Source: an uncultured Ruminococcus sp. (lineage in GTDB: Bacteria > Bacillota > Clostridia > Oscillospirales > Acutalibacteraceae). Taken from it: a DNA stretch of 10,921 bases. A model generated the notes under the pieces. That model searched no databases. It was not told the DNA's origin and saw only the letters and a list, made by a program, of their open reading frames with translations. This document shows, piece by piece, positions 1 to 6,563 of this stretch (position 1 is the first letter of the stretch; each line of letters opens with the position of its first letter). The translations under genes were made by a program, and so were the position numbers. The DNA is taken from contig CATOLC010000022.1 of the NCBI GenBank assembly GCA_951800855.1, positions 1-10,921 on the forward strand. The letters run 5' to 3'.

Positions 1-183
<183 letters not shown>

Positions 184-230
184 TTATTCCTCCTGATTAA
201 AATATTTTAAAATTAAACTTATATTGGCTC

Positions 231-767
231 TCAATTTGTAACCTGCACCATAGCATGACGAATAACTTTATCTTGGAGCTTATAGCCCTTTTGAAAAACT
301 TCAGAAACCACATTTTCTTCTTCATTTTTCTCATCTTCTATATGAGAAACCGCATTATGGACATCAGGATTAAATGTATCTCCCACTTCGCCAAACGGTT
401 TAACTCCCAATGCACTCAGAGCCTCATTAAATTGAGCTTTCACCATCAAAAGTCCCTTTTTATAGGATTCACTCCCGCCTTCAGCAGACTTTTCTGCCAT
501 CTCTAAACTGTCCACAACGGGAAGAATACTTAAAATTGCTTTTGACATAGCATTTGAATACATCTGAAGCTTTTCTTTGTCAGTTCTTTTCCTAAAATTA
601 TCGTACTCTGCAGTTGTTCTCATTAAACGTTCTTTATAATTCTGGATTTCATTTTTTAGACTGTTTATCTCCTTTTCATGCACATCCTCTTCATTGATAT
701 TATCATCAGAAGAATAACCCTCTATATCATCTTCTAAGATTTCTTCCATGTTTTCGTCAAATTCCAA
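231..767 (-). CDS. grpE: Nucleotide exchange factor GrpE
   Basis: Homodimeric cochaperone that releases ADP from DnaK and so drives the Hsp70 cycle. The 178-residue protein has the normal family architecture: an acidic, poorly conserved N-terminus (residues 1-30), a long charged coiled-coil helix (about 31-70, containing AEYDNFRKR), a helical dimerisation region, and the C-terminal beta-wing (about 121-178) ending in the family signature GYKLQDKVIRHAMVQV (161-176). The start is TTG at 765-767: an AAAAGGAG Shine-Dalgarno lies nine bases upstream, while the in-frame ATG six codons later has no such site. It lies 35 bases after hrcA and 50 bases before dnaK in one operon, presumably heat-inducible through HrcA/CIRCE. 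Confidence 0.96.
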   Translation of the reverse strand: MEFDENMEEILEDDIEGYSSDDNINEEDVHEKEINSLKNEIQNYKERLMRTTAEYDNFRKRTDKEKLQMYSNAMSKAILSILPVVDSLEMAEKSAEGGSESYKKGLLMVKAQFNEALSALGVKPFGEVGDTFNPDVHNAVSHIEDEKNEEENVVSEVFQKGYKLQDKVIRHAMVQVTN

Positions 768-776
768 CTGGCAACT

Positions 777-784
777 CTCCTTTT
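777..784 (-). promoter_or_regulatory. Ribosome binding site that sets the TTG start of grpE
   Basis: The minus strand reads AAAAGGAG here, nine bases before TTG at 765-767. The alternative ATG at 747-749 is preceded by coding sequence without a purine-rich site, so the TTG start is preferred. Confidence 0.75.
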
Positions 785-802
785 AAGATATAATTTACCA
801 TT

Positions 803-1834
803 TCAAGCGTCTATCTCTAAAATTCTTCCTAGCCACCCCCCAACAGCTCCGGATAAATATTCTATTCTTGCCACTAAGCCACTGTAGTCCATTCGCACCG
901 GACCAATAACTCCAATCGCTCCAGACCTTCCTCCTACTATATATCTAGAAGTTATAACACTAACCGCTCCTAAACCAGGATGTAAATCTTCTTCACCTAT
1001 AAAAATGCTCATTCCTCTTTCTCGTGTAAATAAAATCTTCAGCATATCCTTTTTACTTCTCAAAAATTTAAATACTTTTATTGCATCATCACTTTCAAAC
1101 CCATCCGCTGAAAGAAGATTTGCTTCTCCTGATACTTTAATGCGAATTTCAAGTGCTTCACGAGTTGCTTCCATCAATGCATTTAAAACAGGAGACATCA
1201 ATAAAAACATATCACTGTCTGTCGCCGCCAACATGCTCATTGACTCGGGATTTAAATCCTTAAGGAATTTTCCCTTAAACTTATCATTTATAACTCTTTT
1301 AAATGCGTCAACAAGCTCACTGGTTATGTTATAATTACATCTGAACAGCTTATTTTGGACAATACCTGTTGTTGTCATCAAAATAAGCATTGCATTTCTT
1401 TTTCCCGTTATTACAAACTGAACTTCTCTTATCCTAGCTTTATAATTTGGCGGTGTAGTTAGAATTGCAGTCGAATTTGTAATATTCGAAAGAAGCTTTG
1501 CTGTTTCATCCAATAAATGTTCAGGGTCATCAGCAGCAGAACAAAGCGTACCATTTATAAAATTCTTTTCATCTTCAGATAAAAGCTCTGCTTCCATCAA
1601 ATGGTTCACATAAAGTCTATATCCTAAACAAGAAGGGATCCGCCCCGCAGAGGTGTGTGGCTGGTCAAGATATCCTAACTCAGAAAGCTCCGCCATCTCG
1701 CTCCTTACTGTGGCGGATGAAACTGAAATATCAAGCTCATTACACACAGTCTTAGACCCAATAGGAACACCAAATTCAATATGCTTTTTTATGATTACAG
1801 ATAAAATCTTGCGCTTTCTTTTCCCAAAATTCAC
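803..1834 (-). CDS. hrcA: Heat-inducible transcription repressor HrcA
   Basis: HrcA binds the CIRCE operator and represses class I heat-shock genes; its activity is known to depend on GroEL. The N-terminus is a winged helix-turn-helix with the family-typical SSATVRSEMAEL and GYLDQPHTSAGRIPS segments (about residues 39-68), followed by LGYRLYVNHLM. The middle is the GAF-like domain, and the C-terminus carries AIGVIGPVRMDYSGLVARIE (about 306-325), the conserved end of the family. The length of 343 residues is normal. I chose the GTG at 1832-1834 because AGAGGTGA lies five bases upstream (1840-1847). A GTG three codons earlier (1841-1843) is also open but has no properly spaced site. It is the first gene of the operon, directly behind a CIRCE element and a sigma-A promoter, so it should be autoregulated. 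Confidence 0.96.
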   Translation of the reverse strand: MNFGKRKRKILSVIIKKHIEFGVPIGSKTVCNELDISVSSATVRSEMAELSELGYLDQPHTSAGRIPSCLGYRLYVNHLMEAELLSEDEKNFINGTLCSAADDPEHLLDETAKLLSNITNSTAILTTPPNYKARIREVQFVITGKRNAMLILMTTTGIVQNKLFRCNYNITSELVDAFKRVINDKFKGKFLKDLNPESMSMLAATDSDMFLLMSPVLNALMEATREALEIRIKVSGEANLLSADGFESDDAIKVFKFLRSKKDMLKILFTRERGMSIFIGEEDLHPGLGAVSVITSRYIVGGRSGAIGVIGPVRMDYSGLVARIEYLSGAVGGWLGRILEIDA

Positions 1835-1859
1835 CTCTCTCACCTCTTTGATGGAAAAG

Positions 1860-1886
1860 TTAGCAGTCTGCTCTAGTGAGTGCTAA
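1860..1886 (-). promoter_or_regulatory. CIRCE operator (HrcA binding site)
   Basis: On the minus strand the element is TTAGCACTC, a nine-base spacer, then GACTGCTAA. The established consensus is TTAGCACTC-N9-GAGTGCTAA, so the first arm is perfect and the second has one mismatch (C for G at its third position). It lies at the expected transcription start of the promoter at 1895-1923 and 25 bases before the chosen hrcA start, the usual arrangement for HrcA autoregulation. Confidence 0.95.
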
Positions 1887-1894
1887 CATAGTAT

Positions 1895-1923
1895 ATATTA
1901 TCATTATTCCCTTTATATGTCAA
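1895..1923 (-). promoter_or_regulatory. Sigma-A-type promoter of hrcA-grpE-dnaK
   Basis: The minus strand has TTGACA (1918-1923), a 17-base spacer, then TAATAT (1895-1900). The -35 box and spacing match the vegetative consensus. The predicted start point falls at the outer edge of the CIRCE operator, so HrcA binding would block initiation. Confidence 0.8.
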
Positions 1924-1954
1924 TATTAAATTTATGAACATTTTGTAAACTCCA

Positions 1955-1984
1955 TTGAAATATTCCCTATAGTTTTGATATTAT
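1955..1984 (+). promoter_or_regulatory. Possible weak promoter for the LRR/kinase-like gene
   Basis: TTGAAA (1955-1960) and TATTAT (1979-1984) are separated by 18 bases. This would give a leader of roughly 110 bases, containing the hairpin at 2041-2067, before the ATG at 2101. In such AT-rich sequence matches like this arise by chance, so the call is tentative. The site diverges from the hrcA promoter about 30 bases away. Confidence 0.3.
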
Positions 1985-2033
1985 TTTTAAAAGTGACACT
2001 CAATAAAAATATATATTTTTAAATATAAAACTC

Positions 2034-2068
2034 AAAAAAATTACTTTGCTATTAACAGCCAAAGTAAT
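2034..2068 (-). terminator. Rho-independent terminator facing hrcA, with no gene of its own
   Basis: On the minus strand an eight-base stem, TTACTTTG paired with CAAAGTAA, closes an 11-base loop that can add two inner pairs, and one outer A-U pair extends it. The stem is followed by seven T residues (plus-strand A run 2034-2040). This is terminator form for leftward transcription only; the plus-strand exit side has no T run. No minus-strand gene ends nearby. It may insulate the heat-shock promoter from leftward readthrough, or be a remnant of a gene that once lay upstream. Confidence 0.7.
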
Positions 2069-2100
2069 AATAGATATATTTTATAAGTGAGGGGAAATTT

Positions 2101-3333
2101 ATGAAAAAAATAGGTTTTAAAAAATTTTTATTAGTTCTATTAATATTTGGATGCAACCTTTTTGTAAGGCTAAACGCATTTGGAAGCATAAACAGCAACC
2201 TTGGATTTAAATTTAATCAAAATCTTACAGCACAAATTACAAAGATATCCTTATCAGCATATGAATCTAACGATAATAAACAAACTGACATTAAAATTCC
2301 ATCTCAGATTATTGAAGATGGTCTATGTTATAAAATCACCTCTTTTTCCAATAATTGCGAAATAAAATGTGAAAACCTAAAAGAAATATATTTGCCTGAA
2401 ACTTTTAGTGGTTCAAAAGAAAACATATTGAACCTTATAAAATTTATCGACGCATGTCCAGATTTAGAAAGGATTCATGTTGACCCTAATTGTAAAGACT
2501 TATCTAGTGATTCTCAGGGAATTCTGTATAACAAAGAGAAAACTCATTTAATAATTTGCCCCTCTGGAAAAAGAGAAACTGTCGAAATACCCAAATCAGT
2601 TAAAGCAATTTATTTGCATGCATTCGATAAATGCAAAAAAATCCCTAAATCTATCAAAATACCACTCAACATAAAATTTGTTGGAAACACTTTATATGAT
2701 GAATTCTATAAACCTATTACAAATGAAATTGACACTGAATATGAAAATCGGCCAATACATAAAAAAATATTAATTATACTTTTGGGCGAATCTGGAGCCG
2801 GTAAAACTACTATAGCCGAATATCTAAAAAAATATGGCTATATCAATATTCCCACATATACCACTCGCTCTCCTCGGTTCAAAGGAGAAGAAGGGCATAT
2901 TTTTATAGACATTGACTCAATAGATAATATTGTTCCTTTAGAAAACAGCACAGATAGAAAGCTTATTTATATTACATATTTTGCAAATAACTGGTACTGG
3001 GCCTATGAAGACCAAATTAGTGATAACGATAGGTCTGTAATAGCATTTAACCCTACTGAGACAAAAAATTTTAAAGAATATGTTAAAGATAGAAAAGTAA
3101 TAGTGATTTATATAAAAACTGACCGAAAAGAATGTGTTGATAGGATGAAAAAAAGAGCATTAAATGGAAATCTTACACACGACGAACTCAAAAATGACAT
3201 TGAAAGAAGAGTCCTTTTAGAAGCTAACGAATATTCATCTTTTTCTTGCGATTACGTGATAGATGCTACCAAAGGTATTACTCAAACTATCATTAATCTA
3301 GAAAATTGTTTATATCAAGAAGGTTTGAAGTAA
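2101..3333 (+). CDS. Exported BspA-type LRR protein with C-terminal guanylate-kinase-like domain
   Basis: A 410-residue protein of unknown role. Residues 1-26 look like an export signal: basic MKKIGFKK, then a hydrophobic stretch through about residue 22. Cleavage may follow LNA (24-26); IFGC (15-18) could instead be an imperfect lipobox. Residues about 60-195 resemble BspA/LRR_5 repeats, with IKIPSQI, LKEIYLPETF, GILYNKEKTHLIICPSGK (140-157) and VEIPKSVKAIYLHAF. Residues 221-405 are a P-loop kinase of guanylate kinase type: Walker A GESGAGKTT (229-237), the GMP-binding-like TTRSPRFKGEEG (254-265), NWYWAYEDQI (297-306), strand KVIVIYIKTDR, and a C-terminal RRVLLEANEYSSFSCDYVID segment. The aromatic residue usual after the GMP-binding loop is not evident. 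The start is ATG with GAGGGG six bases upstream. A nucleotide kinase behind a secretion signal is unexpected, so substrate and location are open. Confidence 0.85.
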   Translation: MKKIGFKKFLLVLLIFGCNLFVRLNAFGSINSNLGFKFNQNLTAQITKISLSAYESNDNKQTDIKIPSQIIEDGLCYKITSFSNNCEIKCENLKEIYLPETFSGSKENILNLIKFIDACPDLERIHVDPNCKDLSSDSQGILYNKEKTHLIICPSGKRETVEIPKSVKAIYLHAFDKCKKIPKSIKIPLNIKFVGNTLYDEFYKPITNEIDTEYENRPIHKKILIILLGESGAGKTTIAEYLKKYGYINIPTYTTRSPRFKGEEGHIFIDIDSIDNIVPLENSTDRKLIYITYFANNWYWAYEDQISDNDRSVIAFNPTETKNFKEYVKDRKVIVIYIKTDRKECVDRMKKRALNGNLTHDELKNDIERRVLLEANEYSSFSCDYVIDATKGITQTIINLENCLYQEGLK

Positions 3334-3426
3334 TTTAAGTATTATTAACTCACAAAAACATAACTCTAATAGATTTTTTATTTCTATGTAGAACTTTTAT
3401 TAATCTCTGTTAGGATGAAATACCAA

Positions 3427-3861
3427 ATGATAATAATGGCAGTTGACTTAGGCTTAGCAAGAACAGGTCTTGCATTATGTGACAAATCGGAAATATTATC
3501 ATATCCATTAAAAGTTATATCAGAAAAAAATAGAAATGTACTTGCAAAAAAAATAGCTGAACAAATATCAGAATTACATGTGGAGCTTATAGTTATAGGG
3601 TTCCCTAAAAATATGGATGGTTCTCTCGGTAAAAGTGCGAAAAATGCGCTCGATTTTGAAAAAACCCTCAAAAAATATACAAACATACAAACAGTTTTAT
3701 GGGACGAGCGTCAAACTACTATTAGCGCCACAATTAACTTAAACGAAGTTAATGTGCGAGGAGAAAAAAGGAAAAAAATCATAGATGCCGTCTCGGCCGT
3801 TATTATTCTTGAAAATTATCTGAATTATAGAAAAAATTCCAAGCTTAATTTTAATTCATAA
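3427..3861 (+). CDS. ruvX: RuvX/YqgF-family putative Holliday junction resolvase / pre-16S rRNA nuclease
   Basis: RNase H-fold nuclease family; E. coli YqgF is linked to 16S rRNA 5'-end maturation and the family is also annotated as Holliday junction resolvase. All family motifs are present: AVDLGLARTGLALCD at the N-terminus (first catalytic Asp), IGFPKNMDGSLGKSA in the middle, WDERQTTISA (second acidic position), and KKIIDAVSAVIILENYL at the C-terminus with the last conserved Asp. The length of 144 residues fits the family. I chose ATG 3427 because AGGATGA (3412-3418) lies eight bases upstream; the ATG at 3415 overlaps that site and would add only four residues, and ATG 3436 is a further option. 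It sits 93 bases after the LRR/kinase-like gene and ends 12 bases from the convergent apbE-like gene. It is not beside alaS, its usual clostridial neighbour, within this window. Confidence 0.93.
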   Translation: MIIMAVDLGLARTGLALCDKSEILSYPLKVISEKNRNVLAKKIAEQISELHVELIVIGFPKNMDGSLGKSAKNALDFEKTLKKYTNIQTVLWDERQTTISATINLNEVNVRGEKRKKIIDAVSAVIILENYLNYRKNSKLNFNS

Positions 3862-3873
3862 TCTATATTGAAA

Positions 3874-4941
3874 TTACTCTGTCATTAAAGTATAAGTTTC
3901 ATCTGTAATGAAGAAATTTTCTCTTATTTTGGGAGTAACATATATTTTTCTATCCTCATATACCAAAATGGCCTCTGCTCCATAATAATTTAAAACCTCG
4001 AAGCTTTCATCTTTTCCTAAAACACAACAAACCTGAGAAAGTGCACTTGCAATAATGGCATCGGTATGCAAAACACTCACTAAAGCGATATCATTTTTCA
4101 CCGGCTCGCCAAATCTTATATCCAAAAGCTTATTTTTTTGAGCTCCATCTATATTTATTTTGTCGGATTTTAATCCAAATGTGGCAACATAACCGTCCCT
4201 AACCTTTATATGTGCTACTCTGGAATCTGCCTTATCCCAAACAAAAGGATCTTTTATAGATACTTTCCAAAGAGAATCGTTCGGCTTTTGACCATATACT
4301 CCCACAACACTACCTATCGATATAACTCCATAGTCTATTTTTAACTTTTTATATATGTCAAGTGCCGCATTACATGCTATTCCCTTTTCAATCTGCTTTA
4401 AAGTTATAGCTCCGCCTTTGTTTTTAATTTTTACACGCCCTACACTATTATTTATCTTTATATACCGATAGTCCACATTTGCTAAAGCTTTTTCTATTGC
4501 ATCTCTTTCGGGATATCTAACCGTTGTATTATCAAATCCCCAAAGGGAAATAAGTGGTAAAGCTGTGGGGTCAATTACACCTTTGCTCTTTTTTGAAATA
4601 TCTATAAACTTATTAAGTGCAGATATTGTATCTTCGCTTGCCTTTATCCATTTTTCCCCTGAACCACTGTTTATTCTCTCAATATCTGACTCTGCTATGT
4701 CATAAGAAATTTTATTTTCAAGCTCCTGAATTTTTTCCCTGACTTTCCCAGCGGCAAACTCCGCATCATTTCCGCAAAGCATCTGGTGAACTTGTACATC
4801 CATTCCCATCGAGGTATTAGTAAAAGATTTATCTCTTTGTTCAACAAATGCGTACCAGCCTACTATACACACTACTATAACAAATATTAAAAAAAATAAT
4901 GGAATATATGTTGCTCTCTTGGAACTACCCCATTTTTTCAA
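3874..4941 (-). CDS. Membrane-anchored ApbE-family protein with degenerate active site
   Basis: ApbE proteins are Mg-dependent flavin transferases that attach FMN to Thr of exported redox proteins or hydrolyse FAD. This 355-residue protein has one membrane helix (about 12-33), then an outward-facing ApbE fold. Family landmarks are ESDIERINSG (84-93), GVIDPTALPLISLWGFD (121-137) and WKVSIKDP (225-232). Key catalytic motifs are altered: DLGGIAKG reads TLKQIEKG (180-187), the LGGN region reads ISIGSVVGV (207-215), ATSG reads ATFG (253-256), the conserved His before DP-TG is absent (KLLDIRFGEP, 271-280), and the metal-binding ADALST reads ASALSQ (298-303). It is therefore probably inactive as a flavin transferase, though the frame is intact. 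The start is TTG (4939-4941) with GAGGTGA seven bases upstream. It is preceded by its own likely promoter at 5007-5034 and ends convergently with ruvX. Confidence 0.88.
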   Translation of the reverse strand: MKKWGSSKRATYIPLFFLIFVIVVCIVGWYAFVEQRDKSFTNTSMGMDVQVHQMLCGNDAEFAAGKVREKIQELENKISYDIAESDIERINSGSGEKWIKASEDTISALNKFIDISKKSKGVIDPTALPLISLWGFDNTTVRYPERDAIEKALANVDYRYIKINNSVGRVKIKNKGGAITLKQIEKGIACNAALDIYKKLKIDYGVISIGSVVGVYGQKPNDSLWKVSIKDPFVWDKADSRVAHIKVRDGYVATFGLKSDKINIDGAQKNKLLDIRFGEPVKNDIALVSVLHTDAIIASALSQVCCVLGKDESFEVLNYYGAEAILVYEDRKIYVTPKIRENFFITDETYTLMTE

Positions 4942-4948
4942 AAAAACG

Positions 4949-4955
4949 TCACCTC
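4949..4955 (-). promoter_or_regulatory. Ribosome binding site that sets the TTG start of the apbE-like gene
   Basis: The minus strand reads GAGGTGA, near-perfect anti-16S complementarity, seven bases before TTG at 4939-4941. No in-frame ATG lies between it and the membrane helix, so the TTG start is well supported. Confidence 0.8.
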
Positions 4956-5006
4956 AGCCCCAATATTTTTCTTTGGCCGCCACTATTTTACTCTATTTAT
5001 CCATAT

Positions 5007-5034
5007 ATTATAACATATATCAGCATTTTCAAGA
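5007..5034 (-). promoter_or_regulatory. Likely promoter (extended -10) for the apbE-like gene
   Basis: The minus strand carries TGTTATAAT, a perfect -10 (TATAAT, 5007-5012) with the TGN extension. A -35 is less clear: TTGAAA ends 14 bases upstream and TCTTGA 16 bases upstream. It lies about 65 bases before the TTG start, in the gap between the glycosyltransferase and the apbE-like gene. Confidence 0.5.
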
Positions 5035-5058
5035 CATAAAACATAATTTAACTTTAAT

Positions 5059-6312
5059 TTAAATATCTGTATGTAAATTTTCGCAAATTCTTTCTAGCAG
5101 AACCTTTATTTTCCTCAAAGAGTCCGATTTATCAAATGTTCTGCAGGATAATCTCATCAATTCTAATTTTCCATCGCACGCTAAAAGCTCCCTTACCGCT
5201 GCAGCTCCTTTTTCTCCTCTTTCCAGTCTTATTGCCATATTTTTATTTACCAAGAAATCAGCGTTTTCATCCTCTTGACCTGGAATTGCATCAAAAATTG
5301 CCATGGGAATATTGCAAGCTAAAGCTTCCGTTATTGTAAGTCCTCCAGGCTTAGTTATTATTAAGTCCGCAGCTTGCATATATTTATCAACTTCTTTTGT
5401 AAAATAGATAATTCTCGTATTTTTTCTATGAACCTCTTTAAACTTCTTATTTACGTTTATGTTTTTATTTTTATTCCCCTTATAAAGCTTTAAAAATGAA
5501 GATTTAAGCTCTGAGCCAAATCTGCAAACCGCTTCAAAAGATGTCTCTTTTTTCTCCCTTTCTCCATGCACTACTCTCTCTATAGAATCATACAACTGTT
5601 CGTTTCGGCCTGTTATTACAATAATCTGAAAATCAATAGCAATTCCTAAGATTTCTTTGTAAATCTCCAGAATATTTTTAACTCCAAAACTTCCAGCCAT
5701 AATAAGGAGAGTCGGTAAATCTGGATTCAACCCCATTTCTCTTAAAACTATTTTTTTATCCTTTCTTGCATAAAACCCCTCGTCTATAGGGATACCATAT
5801 GGATAGACTTTCCAATAAGGTACACCCATACTATACATGCTCTTTATCATCTCATCATTTGCAACAACATATGCATCCACATGGTCATTAATCCAGGTTC
5901 TATGCGGGGCATAGTCTGTCATAATGCAAACTATCGGAATATTTATCTTTCCATTCCCTTTAAGGCGGGAAACCATCTCCGTCGAAAATGGATGCGTAGT
6001 TATAATTACATCGGGTTTATACTCATTCACTAAGGGAATAAGTTTTTTACTTATCAAACTGTTTACTCTAGTTATCGCCTTCATAATTTTTTCTTTATTG
6101 GCGGTCTCATACATAACTTTATATATATTAGGCCTTTTTTTAGCCAAATATTCATATCCCTCAGTTATTGTCTTATTTAAAATAGGGTTTATATATTCAA
6201 TCGTATCTAATACTATTACGTCACTGCCAAAATCGGATAAGTAATTTTTTATTGCATTGGCAGCACTCATGTGGCCACCTCCGGTTGTAGCAGATAATAT
6301 AATAACTTTCAT
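5059..6312 (-). CDS. MGDG synthase/UgtP-like glycolipid glycosyltransferase
   Basis: GT28-type glycosyltransferase that probably adds a sugar from a UDP-sugar to diacylglycerol on the inner membrane face. The N-terminal MGDG_synth domain (about 1-170) shows SATTGGGHMSAANAI (7-21), TTHPFSTEMVSRL (105-117) and MTDYAPHRTWINDHVDAYVV (131-150). YPYGIPIDEGF (170-180) leads to the C-terminal donor-binding domain: LLIMAGSFGVKNILE, ITGRNEQLYDSI, and ADLIITKPGGLTITEALAC (315-333), then IPGQEDENADFLV. Its 417 residues include about 45-50 extra lysine-rich residues (about 247-298) between the GRNE segment and the MQAADL helix, where relatives usually have a short linker. The start is ATG with GGGAGGGA upstream. 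It has its own strong promoter at 6353-6381. The exact sugar and product cannot be read from sequence. Confidence 0.88.
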   Translation of the reverse strand: MKVIILSATTGGGHMSAANAIKNYLSDFGSDVIVLDTIEYINPILNKTITEGYEYLAKKRPNIYKVMYETANKEKIMKAITRVNSLISKKLIPLVNEYKPDVIITTHPFSTEMVSRLKGNGKINIPIVCIMTDYAPHRTWINDHVDAYVVANDEMIKSMYSMGVPYWKVYPYGIPIDEGFYARKDKKIVLREMGLNPDLPTLLIMAGSFGVKNILEIYKEILGIAIDFQIIVITGRNEQLYDSIERVVHGEREKKETSFEAVCRFGSELKSSFLKLYKGNKNKNINVNKKFKEVHRKNTRIIYFTKEVDKYMQAADLIITKPGGLTITEALACNIPMAIFDAIPGQEDENADFLVNKNMAIRLERGEKGAAAVRELLACDGKLELMRLSCRTFDKSDSLRKIKVLLERICENLHTDI

Positions 6313-6352
6313 AAATTATCCCTCCCTGCAAACTCTTCATCCATCGGACACA

Positions 6353-6381
6353 ATTATATGAAAAATCTTACTACATCTCAA
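6353..6381 (-). promoter_or_regulatory. Sigma-A-type promoter of the MGDG-synthase-like gene
   Basis: The minus strand has TTGAGA (6376-6381), exactly 17 bases, then a perfect TATAAT (6353-6358). It lies about 40 bases before the ATG at 6310-6312 and is among the best promoter matches in the window, suggesting separate transcription of this gene. Confidence 0.78.
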
Positions 6382-6385
6382 TAAG

Positions 6386-6410
6386 AAAATGCAAAAATTT
6401 GCACATTTTA
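6386..6410. repeat. Short inverted repeat upstream of the glycosyltransferase promoter
   Basis: TGCAAA (6390-6395) and TTTGCA (6398-6403) flank two bases, with AT-rich complementary flanks that extend the pairing after a two-base bulge. It begins about nine bases upstream of the -35 box. It could be an operator, or a weak end-of-transcript hairpin for the acetyltransferase gene since the minus-strand exit side is T-rich. Neither role can be shown from sequence. Confidence 0.4.
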
Positions 6411-6563
6411 TCTTAAAAAATCAAAAAATGTTTTTTAGTTCCATTGACCAGTTATATGTTAATTTTTCCGGTAACCAAATATAGAGCTTTTTTAAAAAAC
6501 GAAAGTCAAAATTCAAAAAATCTATGCCAAAATCCCCGATTTTTCCTAAAGCCTTCTTTTAAA
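6404..6563. other. AT-rich intergenic stretch after the acetyltransferase gene
   Basis: No open frame of useful length and no RNA gene was recognised. The only structure seen is a weak minus-strand hairpin, AAAATC-loop-GATTTT, around 6529-6545, about 20 bases past the acetyltransferase stop and loosely followed by a T run. It might act as a poor terminator. Confidence 0.4.

Noticed and set aside
255..506. Plus-strand open frame opposite grpE (83 codons)
   Set aside because: It is antisense to a strongly conserved gene, matches no family I recognise, and has no ribosome binding site at its start.
1005..1334. Plus-strand open frame opposite hrcA (109 codons)
   Set aside because: It is a shadow of the HrcA coding frame, with low-complexity Ser/Leu-rich translation and no supporting signals.
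3375..3400. Hairpin-like sequence after the LRR/kinase-like gene (ATAGA...TCTAT and TTCTA-TG-TAGAA)
   Set aside because: The stems are five bases or fewer, all AT-rich, with only a short T run. This is too weak to call a terminator.
3384..3686. Minus-strand open frame opposite ruvX (100 codons)
   Set aside because: RuvX motifs on the other strand are complete, and the translation of this frame looks like a hydrophobic antisense artefact.
4956..4982. GC-richer leader before the apbE-like gene considered as a riboswitch (possible FMN control)
   Set aside because: The leader is only about 65 bases and lacks the multi-helix conserved core of an FMN riboswitch.
5924..6244. Hydrophobic plus-strand frame that could look like a small membrane protein
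   Set aside because: It is opposite the conserved MGDG-synthase domain; hydrophobic antisense frames are common in AT-rich genes.
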